A DNA stretch of 64,000 nt, taken from Struthio camelus (lineage: Eukaryota; Chordata; Aves; Struthioniformes; Struthionidae). The DNA lies in contig NC_090943.1 of assembly GCF_040807025.1 (NCBI RefSeq), forward strand, positions 2,838,356-2,902,355, read 5' to 3'. Shown here piece by piece: positions 46,918 through 60,568 of this stretch (the first letter of the stretch is position 1; each line of letters begins with the position of its first letter). A program made the translations under genes and the position numbers. The notes beneath the pieces are model-generated. The model saw only the letters and a list, made by a program, of their open reading frames with translations. It searched no databases and was not told where the DNA came from.

Positions 46918-47056
46918 CCCACAGTCTAGACCTTGAAGATGGTTCATTTTGAGGCTTTTCAAGTTTGGAGTAGCTCTTAAGAAAAGTTTTTGTTACAACG
47001 TGAACAGGTTTTGCCCATCTGACTTCTAGTACTCGTTCCATGCCAACTGGCATGGA
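46918..47056 (-). CDS. Candidate internal coding exon, unidentified
   Basis: Minus strand. The acceptor CTCTTTCTTTCCAG is strong. The donor TGTGGG followed by GTGAGTTTTCC is also strong. The 139 bp between them are open in one frame (VLEVRWAKPVHVVTKTFLK, ending SSRSRLW). It would start in phase 0 and end with one spare base. That phase does not connect directly to the 38.8 kb candidate, so it is either a separate transcript, needs another exon between, or is chance. No domain is recognised. Confidence 0.25.
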
Positions 47057-47900
47057 CTGGAAAGAAAGAGAAATCCGAGTCGGAGAAACACTTTATTTAA
47101 TACAGTACATTAAACGTGGTTTCCCTTGGACTGAGAAACTACGCCATGAAATGTGCCATTCGTTGAATCTTCTGCGATGAAAAACACATGTAAGCCAGCA
47201 AAGCGAACAGGGTTTTATTTATGACGGGTTATAAATTCTGCTCGTTTCTGAAGGTCTCTGCCCTTCAGGCAGGGGCAGTTTTCGGCACCGTGCCGCTCCG
47301 GTGCGTGGGGTGGCCCTGATGGGAAGGAAAGCTTCACAGCAGTGCAGTTGCCCCGGTTAGAGGAGCACGCTAGTTTCTGATGCACAGATCACTGTGCTGA
47401 GAGAGAAAGGAAAAAGATATCCCTAATATCGCTGTGCTGCCTTCCATCTGTGTCTTACAGCAGCTTATATAGAAGAAGGGACTTTCAAAACATCAGTTCA
47501 GAGGCCGCGTCAGGTGGTGTTTTCAAATGTACCAAAGGCCAGAAAAATCACTTAAATCTCATCCCCAGGAATTCTAACTCTTTCACTATTATAGTGAAGC
47601 CTAGGCTTGCTCTGCTTTTCAAAGCACAGAGCACGACATTCAGCTTTGCTTTAGCAAGGTTTCATGACTTGTCTGAGGATTCAAGCAAGATATGAGCTGA
47701 GACGTTGATTTACTTGGCCTGGTAGAGACCTACTGAGGCAACTAAGAAAGCTGTAGCTCCCAAAGTCCAGCAGGACCACTGGTCCATAGTGTGTGGTCCA
47801 CATCATCTAATGTTACTGCAGTGGCACAGTTCTGTCCAACTGCTAATTCATGCAATTGCTGGACCCTGACAGTGTGGTGCCTTAGTATAGCATCCTTCAC

Positions 47901-47952
47901 CTTAAAAATGAAGTGGCCTCATCAGAATAAGGGTCCAGCCTTGACTTTTCAT
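47901..47952 (-). CDS. Candidate small coding exon, unidentified
   Basis: On the minus strand, GCCATTGCTTTTTTCAG precedes 52 bp. The segment ends in TTTTTAAG followed by GTGAAGGATG, an acceptable donor. Only one of three frames is open: EKSRLDPYSDEATSFL, with two bases carried in and two carried out. The outgoing phase fits the exon candidate at 38982-38811 but not the one at 47056-46918. Composition looks protein-like. At this length an open frame is expected often by chance, so support rests on the splice sites and phase match only. Confidence 0.2.
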
Positions 47953-50900
47953 CTGAAAAAAGCAATGGCTTCTCACCAAATATTTATGGTGGAAAATTTG
48001 AAAATTTCTCTTTCTAGTCGATATCTTGAAATGAGATAGAACTTTTTGGTTTAATTTAAAAAAATTGTCTTTTATAAGGACTGCTTATTAAAAAGGAAAA
48101 ATAAGTGGAAAAAAGCAAAACAACTTAAAAAAAAAAGTTCCTTCAAATAGGAGCTTTGCTGTGAAGTGCCATTTCACACCAAAAGAGGATGCTTTATTTT
48201 AAACCAACCTGAAAGAAAATCCATTCTTAAGCTTTGGAAACTAGCTTTTGTGTGGATAAGTATAGCTTACATTAGGGAAAACTAACTTGTCATCTATAAA
48301 TCACCAACAGTCTTCCAGGCCACAGTGAATGATTTGCAGCTGATCATTCATTTTTACTTTCTCACTAGTATTTCTCCTAGTTAATTTTTGATAATAACCA
48401 ACCAATTCATCTTTTAATGGAAGAGAAATTCTGAGCACTGACAGCAGTTTGAAAAGTTTAGGATTCATTGGGTGGAGGATGGTATAACTTTTGGCATGCA
48501 GATAAACTCACATATATGGACAAGCACACCTAGATATACGCCACATAGAAAAAGAAATCTGCCAATCAGTGTTATTTAAACAAAATCTGAATTTATTTTG
48601 ACTTTGAAAAAAGGACTACCGTGCCATATTCCCAAGGTGCGTGCCTAGAATTCCACAAATTTCCATGGGTTTTATATTGAGAGGCATTGATAAACCCATC
48701 CAGGTGCCTGTCTTTAGGTACGCAAACATTTTTACAAATGTTCTCCTTCATACAGGATGAGGTTATCACCCTGCTTCACAAGACTGTCTTGTTGGTCACT
48801 AAGGAACATGAAATGCTTGAGAACAGCGGGAAGTGATGGGGCACAGAGGATCTGATATAGACAGCTTTGCACAGCTGAACTTACTGAGGATATGGATGGA
48901 AATTTTTTAACCTCATTTCTACTGGATTGCAGTAAACTGGGGAACTCTTTTCTGAAATCAGCAGAGCTGATGCGATACGCATTTGCAGAGCCTTTGCAAA
49001 GGGCAGAAGAAACGAGCCGAGCCTATCCCAAGCGGTTCTTTGTGATCCAGCCCTCTAACTTCACCCATGCAGAGATGTTGCATGCCTGAAGCTCTAGCCG
49101 GACGAACACAGATATGATTTCAGGTCTCCACTGTGTGCGTGTGAGGCTGAGCTAGAGACAGCAGTGTGACCCGCTTTTGCCAAGGCTGATGCCAAAACTG
49201 CCTTTCCACCTCCTGATCTGCCAAGGTTCCTTTGTATTTTGTGTCGGTGAAATATAGAGGTTTCTCTTCACAGCGTTATTCATTCACGGCTGTGGGGGAT
49301 CCAGTCTCTTGCAGCTTGATGGGGGGTATGCTGAGCCTGGCTGGAGAGACACAGGAGAAACTTCCTGTTCTGGTCTGGGCCACGTCCATTACACACAGTA
49401 TCTCAGAAAAAGAGGAGACGGCGTAAAAAAATGATGGAAGAATAAGAGAGGATCTTTCAGGCAACAGAGAGCTCATACAAAGTAATTATAGATGATGTTT
49501 AAAGAAAACTTGGCTTCTTGCACAGCTATTTAACAGCCGTGGGAAGAACATGCCAACATGGGTGGGATACTGTAAAGCCCTGTCTACACTTCGATATTTT
49601 AAAGGAGAGCGAATTAAACAAGCCATTAATATCTGACAGAGACTTTATATGTTCTACTGTGACAGTGACTGTCTTGATGGCTGCAACTGAGCTGGAGCAG
49701 CTCCAAACTAAAAACACAAACAGCAACACCTAGAGTGAATGCTGTGACGGCCCTCACCTCCTAACCTTTACAACACACAGGGGAACATGCAGTATATTAA
49801 CTCTCTGTTTGAGGCAGTGGGAAATACCATGCAAGTCACAACTGTGTGAAAAGAAATGCAGCAACACAAGATGTTCATGGAAACCCCTGTGTGGGATTCT
49901 GCTGGTACTTAAGATGGCAACTGTTCGTGTGTGATCAGCTCCAGAGCTTTAGACATTAGGACTGACTCAGTGGAAAGGTGATCTCAGCTTGAGAGGTTTC
50001 AAAGGAGCTAAGCAGAAGGCTTCATCTCTGCTAAGTTCAAACACTTAAAATGTAGACCTCTACATCTAAGTTACCTTTATAGTCAATGGACTCAAGCACC
50101 TCCAGAGGGAAATTCAGCTGAGCTGTAGTAGATGACCATTTTAGGATGAGAAGTATCCCACATTCAGAGGTACAGGCAAAAGATTCCTAAACTTGGAATT
50201 TTAATGTGGTTCTAGCTGTAATATTTATTGAATAATTTTGGCTTTAAAGCTTCGGTCTCCTTGGTGCTAGTTGCAGAGAAATCCAGTCATCTATTTGCAC
50301 TTGTTGCCCACATTGTGCTGTGGTTGAGAAGTCCTGACCAGAGACTTGTTGGGGGGTGCTGTACAAATGAAAACCCAGAGGGTAGTCTCTGTCCCAGAGA
50401 AAGCTCCCTCCCTAGAAGGGTGTTTACATCTCTGACTGAGCTGAAGCACTTTGGGAAGTCAAAGAAGTCCCGCTGGAAAATTGAAACGTTTCATCTTGAA
50501 TGATATTTTCTGTGGAAAGGCTGTCAGTTTAGATAAAACCACATTTCCTGTCAGGAAAATGTTTTAGCAGGAATAGTTTTTGACTAGTTCTTCCAGAGTC
50601 CTCAAAAGGAGCAGAAACTCCAAAGATAATCTGCAGTTATTGCTGCTATGCAATGAAATCTGCAAAGCCCCTTCTCTCTGTATCATAAGCAAGTTTAGCT
50701 AATCTGGAGCCTTACTCAGCAAAGCATCAGGGTCTTTCTTACTTTTTTTTTTTTTACTATTTGCCAGATACATGCATTAGTGTGATTAGCAGTGAAAAGC
50801 TAGTATAAAGAAGCAAAGGAAAAGTGTGTCTTTGGCTTTGGTTTCGAAATACTGGGACTCTAGAAATCTCTTAGCAGAGCATTTCTTGAAGACGCACTGG

Positions 50901-53900
50901 GCAGTTTTAAACTAAGTGGAAAGATTCACAGGCTGCATCTGTACCAGTAAATTAAATATTCTCCAGACCATGGTCTGGCACTGATCCTGGCTTGCATAAG
51001 GTGTCCCAAATGTGCACCATTAGAGTGTTTTTAGTTCGAAGGCTTTGTGGCTGTTTCCAAACTGCTGACTGGAAATGGTCTCTGGCTCCTGATACCCTCT
51101 GAGCTACGCCCAGGAATCACTTTGGAGAGTAGCAGTCAGCCTGGGCTAAAATCACGCTATGACCTGTTCCAAGAGTACAGACAGTTGTGTTCAGGTGCAT
51201 GGGAATGACCCTTGGCACTTCTTTATACATGAACATACGCATGCCTGGTGTGATTTCATCAGGCTTTGAATCAGACTTTGATTACCTGCACCAACAGTGA
51301 CTGCAAACCCGAGATAATTAAATGAGAGAAAGGAGCTGAGTTTAATTAGGCTGACTTTGATGGGTTTCTGGCTAAAGATCTCAGGAAAAGCTTGAGAAAT
51401 GTAATTTATTCTGCCTGTCAGGACAGGCTCACTCCATACCTGTTCACATGGTGCTGTCCAAGCTCTCCCAGAAGGAAGAAGGAGAAAAGGTGTACTTGTT
51501 GCAAGAAGAAATATTGAGGCATAGAGGAGTCAAAAATAACTTGACTGTGGAATCCCTTACACTAAAAGCTGACATCTTAGTTCTCTCATGTATCTGCATA
51601 TTCCTTGCTACTGCCAGATGCAAGTAGGTTGATGTGGGGAATAATGAGGGATCTGATTATTTGTTCCTGAAACCGTGCTAGGACATCCATGAGTCTAAGG
51701 CCTGCTGTAACATCTCCCATTCGGTGTCAACTAGCAGAAGTCCACTTGATAGTCCACAAACAAGGCTCTAAGGTGCTTCACATTTCTGCTGACATGTCCC
51801 TTGCCAACACGCCAATAGAGGGTGCCTAGCATCAAAGCCATTTTTGCCGATTTTACACTCCTCCCGTCCTTTGCTAGCTACTCTTGCTAGTATGAGTGCA
51901 GCCAAGGCTCAGCTCTTTATATCAGTTAGTTTTTCTGCCCCGGGTAACTAATATAAAAAAGCTTGATTGTACCAGAGACTATGGCTTCAGGAATTTTATC
52001 TCCCAAAGCAGTGTCTGAACCCTCGCATGAGGCAGTCTCCAGGATGTCCGATACATGCAGCAGAGATTTTGGTTTAGTGTAAACTTACAAGGAAGAGGCA
52101 GCAGCTGAATTTACTGGAGCTTCATTTTGGTGAAAAGGATTCTGTTTAAAGTGCTGAGTAATCCATTAGACAGTGAGCTCCTGAAAGCTATTTTAAGAAT
52201 ATAATAATTTGCTTAGTGGAACATTTTCCACAATGAGGATCATCACCCTCTTTCAGCTCCACAGAAACAATATGCCTTTAGCATAGACCCTTTCTGCACA
52301 ACACCAGCAGTCAAGAGATAATACCATCATCAAGGGAAAAATAAACCTTCATTCAGAGAGATTCCCTCAACAGGAGAAGCAAAACACCAAAACACTCTCC
52401 CCCGGAGATGGGGCTGCTTATGCTGATAAGTGGGAGGAAACACATCAGGAAAATGTGATTGTTGGTACTAATTGTGAAGGTTTTTTCAGCCTTTCTGGCT
52501 CAGCTACAATGGAGATATATGGATCACTGAATAAGGAATTCCCGACAGCTCGCCATCAGAGAGCTGTGACATGGCTACAGGTTACAGTCAATTGGAAAGG
52601 GGCAGGGATGTTTTCCTAAATAATAAAAATGAGACAATTTAAATATAGGTGATGATGTGTCAGTGCTCTGTGTACTGGTGTGATGGGGTATATATGATAC
52701 ACGTACATGCATGCAGGCTACTTTAAGAGAGTGTTGTTATATCAACCTTGCAAACTAAATTCGGAGTACAGTAGGCTTCCCCTATGGTCAGTTTAGGGAT
52801 ACATGAACCTCTAAAGGCTGAGATGGATTGAATTTGGAGGTCTGTGTCTCTCCTTTGATGGTACAGAGATCCCGATACAACCAGATCCTCTAGTTTAGGT
52901 ATTTGCATTTACGTGAGACTAATCTGAACTGTATACCTTGATTTTTCAGAATCTTTGGCACTTTTCAGCAGGATTCCAAGAATATCTTTCCTCAGCATCA
53001 TCCACAGCTAAGAGTGTTCAGTGCTTCTGCAAAGTGAACCCTAGGTCTTTAGTAAGAAAGTGAGAAATATTATATCTCCAACTTTGGAAAAAAATGTTTT
53101 AAGTTCCTTACTTATCAACATACCAGAATTCTAGGCATAGACAGGGAGAAAATCTAGTTTCTCAGGTGCTGCAACTATTAAATTGCACTCTACATTCTTT
53201 CCTCATTTCAAATCCTATACACTTTCCAACTTTTTTGGGAAAAAAAAAAAAAAAACGCGTAGAGTTGTATAAACAGTAACCTCCTTCACTAACCAGCCCT
53301 GATTCCTCCCAGTATCTAGATCCATCCTGCTCTCTGATCAAGTCACAAATCCTGCAAGTAAGGTGGGAAAGCTTGTGATCATACAATAAAAGACTCGATC
53401 ATAATGTATAAGCATAAATCCAAAAAAATGAAGGCTTCATAGGAACCCCCCAAGACAGTATTTGTTAACCTTTAAGGGCTAAACCACAAGTCTTCCTCCT
53501 GGGGCTTACTAAGTTGGCCATCTAGATCATGCAGCTGGCACACTCCAAGGTTTGACCTGAAATCTTGGTCCTCTCATCACCCTTTCTGCCTTGTGTCCTC
53601 ATTTCCCTTTCACAGAAATGAAATGAGGTGGAGTAATGTGCAGCTATGTTTCATCCCAGCATGCAGTAGGGATTGTCCATAGTTCACAGCTTGACTAAGG
53701 GATAGAAATGGGCAGCTGGAGGAGGGGTCAGGTACAGTAGAGCACCACAGCCAATTGTCTCTGCTCAGGCAATTCAGTCAAGGCCCTTGCCTTTTCAGGC
53801 ACTAGCTGCTTGAATTTATTTGGGGAACAGAGTCTTTTTTCTTGTTTCTGCATCTGATATCCACGTCTGTTTCCTTCATTTTGAACACATAGCCTCATTG

Positions 53901-56900
53901 CTGTCTTTGCTTTTTGATATCTTCATTCCACCAAATTAGGCTGCGATTCCCTTTGATGGACTGGCTTTCATTCCACCTCAACCCTGCAGAAGATAGATTC
54001 CAGTCCTTACTTTTTGGGTGGGCATAGGCTTATGCATTCTGCACTTTTCTTGCACACTTTCCCAGCTGCAAAGTATTTAGACTTGGGGTTGCATGCCAGT
54101 CTCTGTCTGGTGAGTGTCACTGGGGAAAAGGAAAAATAAAATACACTCTATATCTTTTAAAATGGTCATTTTAAAAGCAATATTGGCCTATATTGGCCTA
54201 TATTATTGACTGTAATCCAAGAGGTGGGTGTAACATCTAGGGAGAGATGAGTAAAAACTAAGTCAAGTCAGATGGGTGTGTTAGTCCCAAACCTTAAGCA
54301 AACATGAGAAGTTGTTGGAATTCAGTCACCTTTCATGCTGCCACAGCACAGGATCTTTGGGTTACTGAAGCCAAGCAGACACACAACAAGGTTTGCTCTA
54401 CATTAAGAAAAACCAGGGAAGCTTTCCAGAAGTTTGCTTCATGTCCCTCAACAGGTTTGGAAGGAATATCCAGGAATAACAAGCCCTACAAATACGAAGC
54501 ACTTAAAACTTTAATGCTTTCATAAAACACTCTGAGCCGATTAATTACTCGTTCTTTTATTACACTGGACCTGTTCTTCATCTCCTCTATGTAGAGAAAG
54601 CACTTCTGAGTCTCCAACACAGCACTATTTTAATTCTGTAAATGTTGCAAGGCAAAAGAAAATGTTGTTAGTCATCATTCCCTTTCACCCTTTTTCCTTC
54701 TAGTATCTTGTTGGTAAGTGTGTTATATGCTTCTTTATGGAAGCCTGATTCTTAGAGAACGTATGTTCATTATAGTTCTACCTGGGGAGCATTAGCTCAT
54801 GTTGTAGCAATTTCTGCTTTCAGTTCTAGAGGCCACTTGTTCAGTTCCCAGAGTGTCAGCAGAAATGGTGGCTGTCAAGTTGTTTACACTATTCCAAGCT
54901 TGAAAAGCTCTAGCATTTCACCCAGGCAGCAAAGAAGCAGGTCTTTCATTTACCAGATCTCCACAGCTCAGCAAATGAACTTCCTGTCATGACGCACAAA
55001 CTAGTAAATGAGTAAAACTGTAGAATCCAATTCATTTTTGGCCCGTGCCTCACAAAGTTGTTAACTATTTTGCAAAATGGTCTCACAAAGATTCAGGTTA
55101 GCATGCTGTGTAGCACATGGCAATTCATAAATACATCAAGAACTTTCTCTATTTGCTTTTTGCTAACTGGGAACTGCACAGAGACTGTAAATCTCTCTTG
55201 CCTCCTATGCTGTGCTTTGTCTTCTTAGTGCACTCAAACTTACACAAGGTAAGAAGGAAAACAAACAAACAAAGACAGAAGCAGGACTTATGGGAGGGGA
55301 TCATCAAGCCTTAGCATGCATCAACTCTTGTGCAAATTTTTGAAGCCTGAACTGTGAGGAGACTAAGAGAAATAAACATAAGCGATGTCACACCTTGGTC
55401 ATGGTCTCTGAGCACGTGGAGAACTTGACTTCAAGAGGAAGTAGGTTATTAAAGAAAATTTTTCTATATATCTGGAAAGGATGAGTCTCGGATCGCAAGT
55501 TTCAAATAAATCATATGTGGGGGGAGCAGAAGGTGGTGAAATATCGTGGAGTTCTTAAAAGACTGGTTCTTTAAAGAGAGTTTAAGGTGTATTCAAGATG
55601 AGTAATAAACTGAGGAAGGGAAGACATACAGTTCATTTATTGGTGTGTGTATTTGTCAATGGTCCTATTTAAAACGAAGTATCTTTGTGTTAGAGGCTTC
55701 TGCAAAACCTGTGACCTTCAACAGTCCTGCATCCTAGTGGAGGTAACTGATCAACCAGAGTATCCAGTAGGCTGGAGCAAAGAGGAAGTGTATACTTAAG
55801 CTGGGGATAGAGCTTTACAGACTCAGGGCTGTGAGTAGCTGGAATGTTAGGTCCCACTTTAGTACCTGTACTAGGTAGCTGAGCCAGAAACACATGATGT
55901 ACAGAAAGAGGGTGGAAGATGCTAGGAATCAGAGACATCTAATACCACGTGATTTCTGAACTACTCTTCTGCTGGGGGACTGAGAGACAAAGTTTGGCTT
56001 GTCTGTGGTTCTCAGTGGGAACCTTCTTCAGAATAAGTCATATATCATTTGAATTTCCATGCTATCTACAAACCATAAAACCACTCTTCTTCTCTGAAGG
56101 CGATTACTGAGTAGGTAATATGACTAATTATTAAAGCTGTCCTTACAGTAAGATATATTACTGGCTATGACGCTTGGGAGGTTAAGGATTGTGGAGGGTT
56201 TAACAAATATTCGATAATGTGGTCATCTATGTAATAATATTTAGCAGCATTACACATTGAGTTTGTCCTAGTACAAATAATCATGCAAAGAAAATTGCAG
56301 CACTCAGTGAGGCCTTTGGAGAAGAACACCATGCTTTCACAAGCTATATGAAGGAAAAGATTCCATTTCTACGACTTTCAATCCAAAATCACTCTGTTTG
56401 TACTACAAGAAAATTAAAGTGAATTAAGAAGTAAAGAAAGGTTGCCGACCCTTAGCTGAGGAACAGTGACAGGCTACAGCCACTTTATATAGATTGCCAC
56501 ACTGATCCTTAATGACACAAGTCACTTTTTGTCTTTCATGGATTTCTGTTCTTTTCCCCAAGACTCTAGTCAGCCTAAATCTAGAGTGCCGCTCTGTAGA
56601 GTGGGTATTTGCTCCCTCTCTCACTGCAGCAACAGGGAGATGATTCTGGGAAGATGATTTTGCAGCAACAAGGTTTGAAGGTTTCCTGAGGCCTCATTCT
56701 TTCCATTGCCTATGTATCAGAGCACCTCCAAGACATGTAAGAAAAGGGTGACATCTAAGAAAGCTTTGGCCCTTTCCCCTGAACATCAGTACCTTCAGGC
56801 ACTATGAAAGGTTTGCTTGTGTAAATCCAGCAATAAGGCTGTTTCTGCTCAGGGATGAGGTAATCAATTGCTCCACAACTTAGGAGAGGAAATGAACACA

Positions 56901-58407
56901 GCCAATACCAACCAGAACATTTAATTCAAGTGCTTAATTCAGTGTGTTCTGGCCAGGGGGAAGAAGGGACAGCATGGGAACAGGCTGCAGCCACCATCAT
57001 CTCAGCAACAGCCAGTGTAGTAGAAGAAAAACAACCTCTGGAAATGAGATGCTAAGGAAAGATGTGCAAGTGAACAGGAAACAGGGGGATTCCGTGCTAG
57101 TAAGGAAAAGAGGTGCATTCAGGCCTTCAGTTGAGTCCCTCTGGCCCACAGTCAGCAGAGCACTATGAAGGAGACTTCTGCTGCTGTCATTTTGCATGTG
57201 GCTCCACTTGTGATCCTTCTCTGCTCTATTTTTCTCTCTTCAAGGGCTTGATCTGAGGAAAGGATCTAACATCCTCACCAAAATCGATGGGAGACATAAA
57301 TATGAAATGTAGTCGTCCACTTTGCCCTTATTTGTCCTTCGTTGGTGTAAAGGTCAAATTCTTACAGGTTTGTTAGTCAAACAAACTTCTATATCTTGTT
57401 AGTGCTACCATGCATTTCCAAGAATCTCCACCTCAAATCATTTCCCCGCCGAGTAAGTTCTGTGGCAATAGCTGGGCTATGTCTATGCTCAAATATCAAA
57501 CACGTAAGGGAACAGTCTTGACCAGGTGCTACAGTATGGCCTGCATCTAGGCTAGTCAACGCTCCTGGCCTCCGAAATATGGATGTGTGGAAATTGTCTT
57601 TCAGACCAGGAATATGCAAACTCTCAAATCGTGCCTAGGAATTGGGAAGCTGCTAACTGGTAAAGGGCTAGAGACTGTTGTAATAACTTATCGGCAGATT
57701 AAATTCCAGTACCTTGGACATTGTTTAATCTACTAGCATGGATGTGATCATAGAAACTAATTGTTTTAAGAAGGATATTCAGGTCCTGTATCTGGGGAGA
57801 GACACTGTGTTGGAGGGTGAGCTACCAGCCACTAAGTACATAGACTTTTATTAGAGCTAGCACCGACTTGGATTGCTTTGGCCTTATGTGAAATGTCCTT
57901 TATTAATGAACTGCAGTCAAGTCAAGAGCATAGCGTTTCTCATTTATAAGGAAACACAGGTTAAATTCTAGATGGGCTAGTCTGAGGAACAGACAAAGCT
58001 CAATGTTATTTCAAACAGCAAAATTATCACGGTTAAGTTGCCTACGGGCTATGCCAAGTTTATCTGTCCCCAGGCTATGGAAAAAAAGCTGGTTTCGGCT
58101 ATTGCCACCAACAAAAGCAGTTATTCTGTGCAACATCTGGCACTCCCAGTAGTAGTACTTTTTTTTACTTCCTCTCCTCATAAATTGCCTCACTTTCTAC
58201 TGAAGCACATATTAATTATACAAAAGATAATCCTCTAAACAGAAGGCCTAGTTAGAAAAGAATAGTCTTTCATATATTCTTGCTGTGGTATGTAGACGTA
58301 ATCAGGACCTATTGGAATCTACTAAACATTAGTAGAAAGCCTTAACGAAGCCACAGTTTTACTCGAATGTTACTCTCTCTAGAACTATTGTTTCCTGTTG
58401 CTCTCCC
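47953..58407. other. Long unique stretch, no gene seen
   Basis: It holds homopolymers (T at 50742, A at 53239) and a few isolated acceptor-like sites. One near 49347 on the minus strand leads to a 21-codon open end (RLSIPPIKLQETGSPTAVNE then stop). I see no repeat family in these 10 kb. It is the largest repeat-free block of the window. Confidence 0.55.
54181..54204. repeat. Ten-base tandem duplication
   Basis: TATTGGCCTA occurs twice in a row, followed by TATT. Confidence 0.9.
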
Positions 58408-58500
58408 ACAGGTGCAGACAACTCCAGAGACACCAATTTTTAAACAGAGCATAAATCTCAGATCCGACTTCCTTTTCTTGCTCCTCCCCCTTTCCCTGAA
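58408..58500 (+). other. Weak exon-like segment
   Basis: TTTCCTGTTGCTCTCCCACAG precedes about 90 bp that end in CCCTGAAG followed by GTAGGTTAC. One frame is open (VQTTPETPIFKQSINLRSDF, then a leucine-rich end read from CTTTTCTTGCTCCTCCCCC). The low-complexity end makes coding doubtful. Confidence 0.12.
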
Positions 58501-58568
58501 GGTAGGTTACAATTGCCATGACCCTTCTTTCCTCTTGAGCAACCCTTCACCTGAGCTACATTTAAGAC

Positions 58569-58660
58569 CATAGGATAATCCAGGTTGGATGAGACCTCAG
58601 GAGGTCATCTAGTCCATGACCCTGCTCAAAGCAGGGTCAGCAATGAGGCTAGGACTTGGG
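58569..58660 (-). mobile_element. CR1 LINE 3'-end fragment
   Basis: The plus text ACCATAGGATAATCCAGG, GATGAGACCTCAGGAGGTCA, TCTAGTCCATGACCCTGC and TCAAAGCAGGGTCAGCAATG is the inverted CR1 3' UTR in its 'GACCTCAGGAGGTC' variant. It is a short, solitary scrap. Confidence 0.85.
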
Positions 58661-60410
58661 CTACTTTGTGCTGAGCATGTCTCGTTCCAGAGAGAGGAGG
58701 AGACTGTGGCATAATCAACGACACAGCTGGCAGCATGGTAATCCAAGAGGGACTCCTGCCCAGAGCATCTCTGCTCCTTGCTTTACATGCATTTGGGGTG
58801 AAGATGCCTTGATGATCTGCAGTTCTTCAGTTCTGTTCATCCAGGGAAGCAAGGAGATGGGGAAGGGGCAGTAGCAGTCTCTGTTTATCTTTGCTGTTAT
58901 GATCCACGGAGATGAGCCCAATGGGACATTTCTGTTCAGTGAATGACATACTATATGTGAGGTGAGGTATAGAGGGGAAGTTCACTCTAGCTCTCTTTGG
59001 GTGGTATTCCAGGACCCAGGCACATAGGGTCTTCCTAGGGCAGCGCTACTATCAGAGGATGAAATCTGTCCTACCCTGTTGGATATTACTAATCTCTCAT
59101 GTTTGCCATCCAGCCTGGCCATGTGATCATTGTATAACTTTCTTCACTCAAAATAGATCTGCTCTGGTTAGGTGTCAGAAGTTTAGAAAAATGATTTATT
59201 TTGCCTGAGATAGGCTAGGGAGCACACACTGAATCAGATGGCAAGTATGAGGAAAGAGTAGAGCCGGGGCAGGGACCTCAGCAGAGAGAAGAGAAGGTAT
59301 GCCTAGATCTTCATGGTGGCTTTGGCTGAACCAGGGAACAGTGCTGCACCAAGGCACTGCTGGCAACAAACAGCAGCTGCCAGACGAGGAATAAATAACA
59401 GAGTCCTCTCCAGAGCAGAAGAGGACTGTACCCACAGAGGTGCGCCCTGCTGAAAACTCAGTCACTGAAAGGCCTTTAGTATCTCCAAAAGCAAGCTCAC
59501 CACATGCAGTTATTAGACACTTGGTGCTAATCATTAAATCCAAGTCAGTCCTACTCCTATGTGAACAACCCCTTCCATGTCTAGTTCTGTGTGTGCTTCT
59601 CTGTACAACTTAACGTCCTGGCTATGCATGTCTCAAGTGGCCTGTGACCATCTGCAATGAGATGCTACTTACTTCTTCTTGCCTGCGCTTTTAAAATTTG
59701 TCTTGTTAGTCTTTTGCCAAGATTTCTGACATCTCTTTGGACTGGGTCTTTCCTGATTTTGCATTTCCTGAAAATACCAGAAGAACGCAGTTGTGATGAA
59801 GCAGAAATTAGGGGAGCCAATGTGCTCTGCTTTCAATTCCTCACCCTCCTCTGCCTATTCTTAGCCAGCTCACTGGAAGAAGACACCACCATTTCTTAAT
59901 AAGCTAAACCCACAACGAATTAACACTCTTTTGAATCCCAGAGGGAATAAGGGATATAACTATGTTTCAGATGTTTCTCTTGAAACCACAGTGCTCCCTA
60001 AAGACACTTCTGAGATGGCTCTTGCATATGCTTTCCACTCTGGGCTAGGAAATACCAGAATGCAGCTGGTTGGAAGCTGGGTAGAACCTTGGACAGGGCC
60101 TTCTTTGCTCTTCCCCCTGGACTGATCCTTCCCTTTTCCACTTGGCAGCACACTGTGAACTAGCTGAAATAGAAAAGTGAGATTGTTCAGATTTATCACT
60201 CTGCAAAGGGCTTTTTATGTTCACATCAGATTCTTATAGGCTAGTTAGAGGGAAAAAAAATCTTTTGTTTCTAACAGTTGAGGGAAGAGAGAGAGAGAAA
60301 GACCAATATACAGAAAAACAAAGTAATGGCAAATGGGATTTACTTTTACCAGGCAGCAAAAGACCAGAAATGAACCTTAACTGACAAAGAAAAATCTTAG
60401 ACAAGACTGT
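58661..60410. other. Unique sequence, nothing recognised
   Basis: Short open frames only. A 115-codon minus ORF at 59543-59196 is Ser/Cys-rich and has no splice or promoter support. Confidence 0.55.
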
Positions 60411-60568
60411 CTTTTCTTTTTCTTTTCTTTCTCTTTCTTTTCTTTCTTCTTTTCTTTCCTATTCCCTTTCCTTCCTTTCTTCTTTCTTTCCTTTCGTCCT
60501 TCCTTTCTTCCTCTCTTTCTTTCTTCCCCGCTTCCTTCTTTCTTTTTCTTTCTCTCCCTTCCTTTGTT
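60411..60568. repeat. Long polypyrimidine (TTTC/CCTT)n tract
   Basis: Nearly 160 bp of C and T are interrupted by only a few purines, with TTTC, CCTT and TTCC units intermixed. The purine strand encodes the artefactual K/E/R-rich 79-codon minus ORF at 60636-60397. Confidence 0.95.

Noticed and set aside
47276..47338. Open 31-codon minus frame after CTTTCCTTCCCATCAG, with AATAAA overlapping its stop
   Set aside because: It is short and GC-rich, with no partner exon. Similar chance arrangements occur elsewhere in the window.
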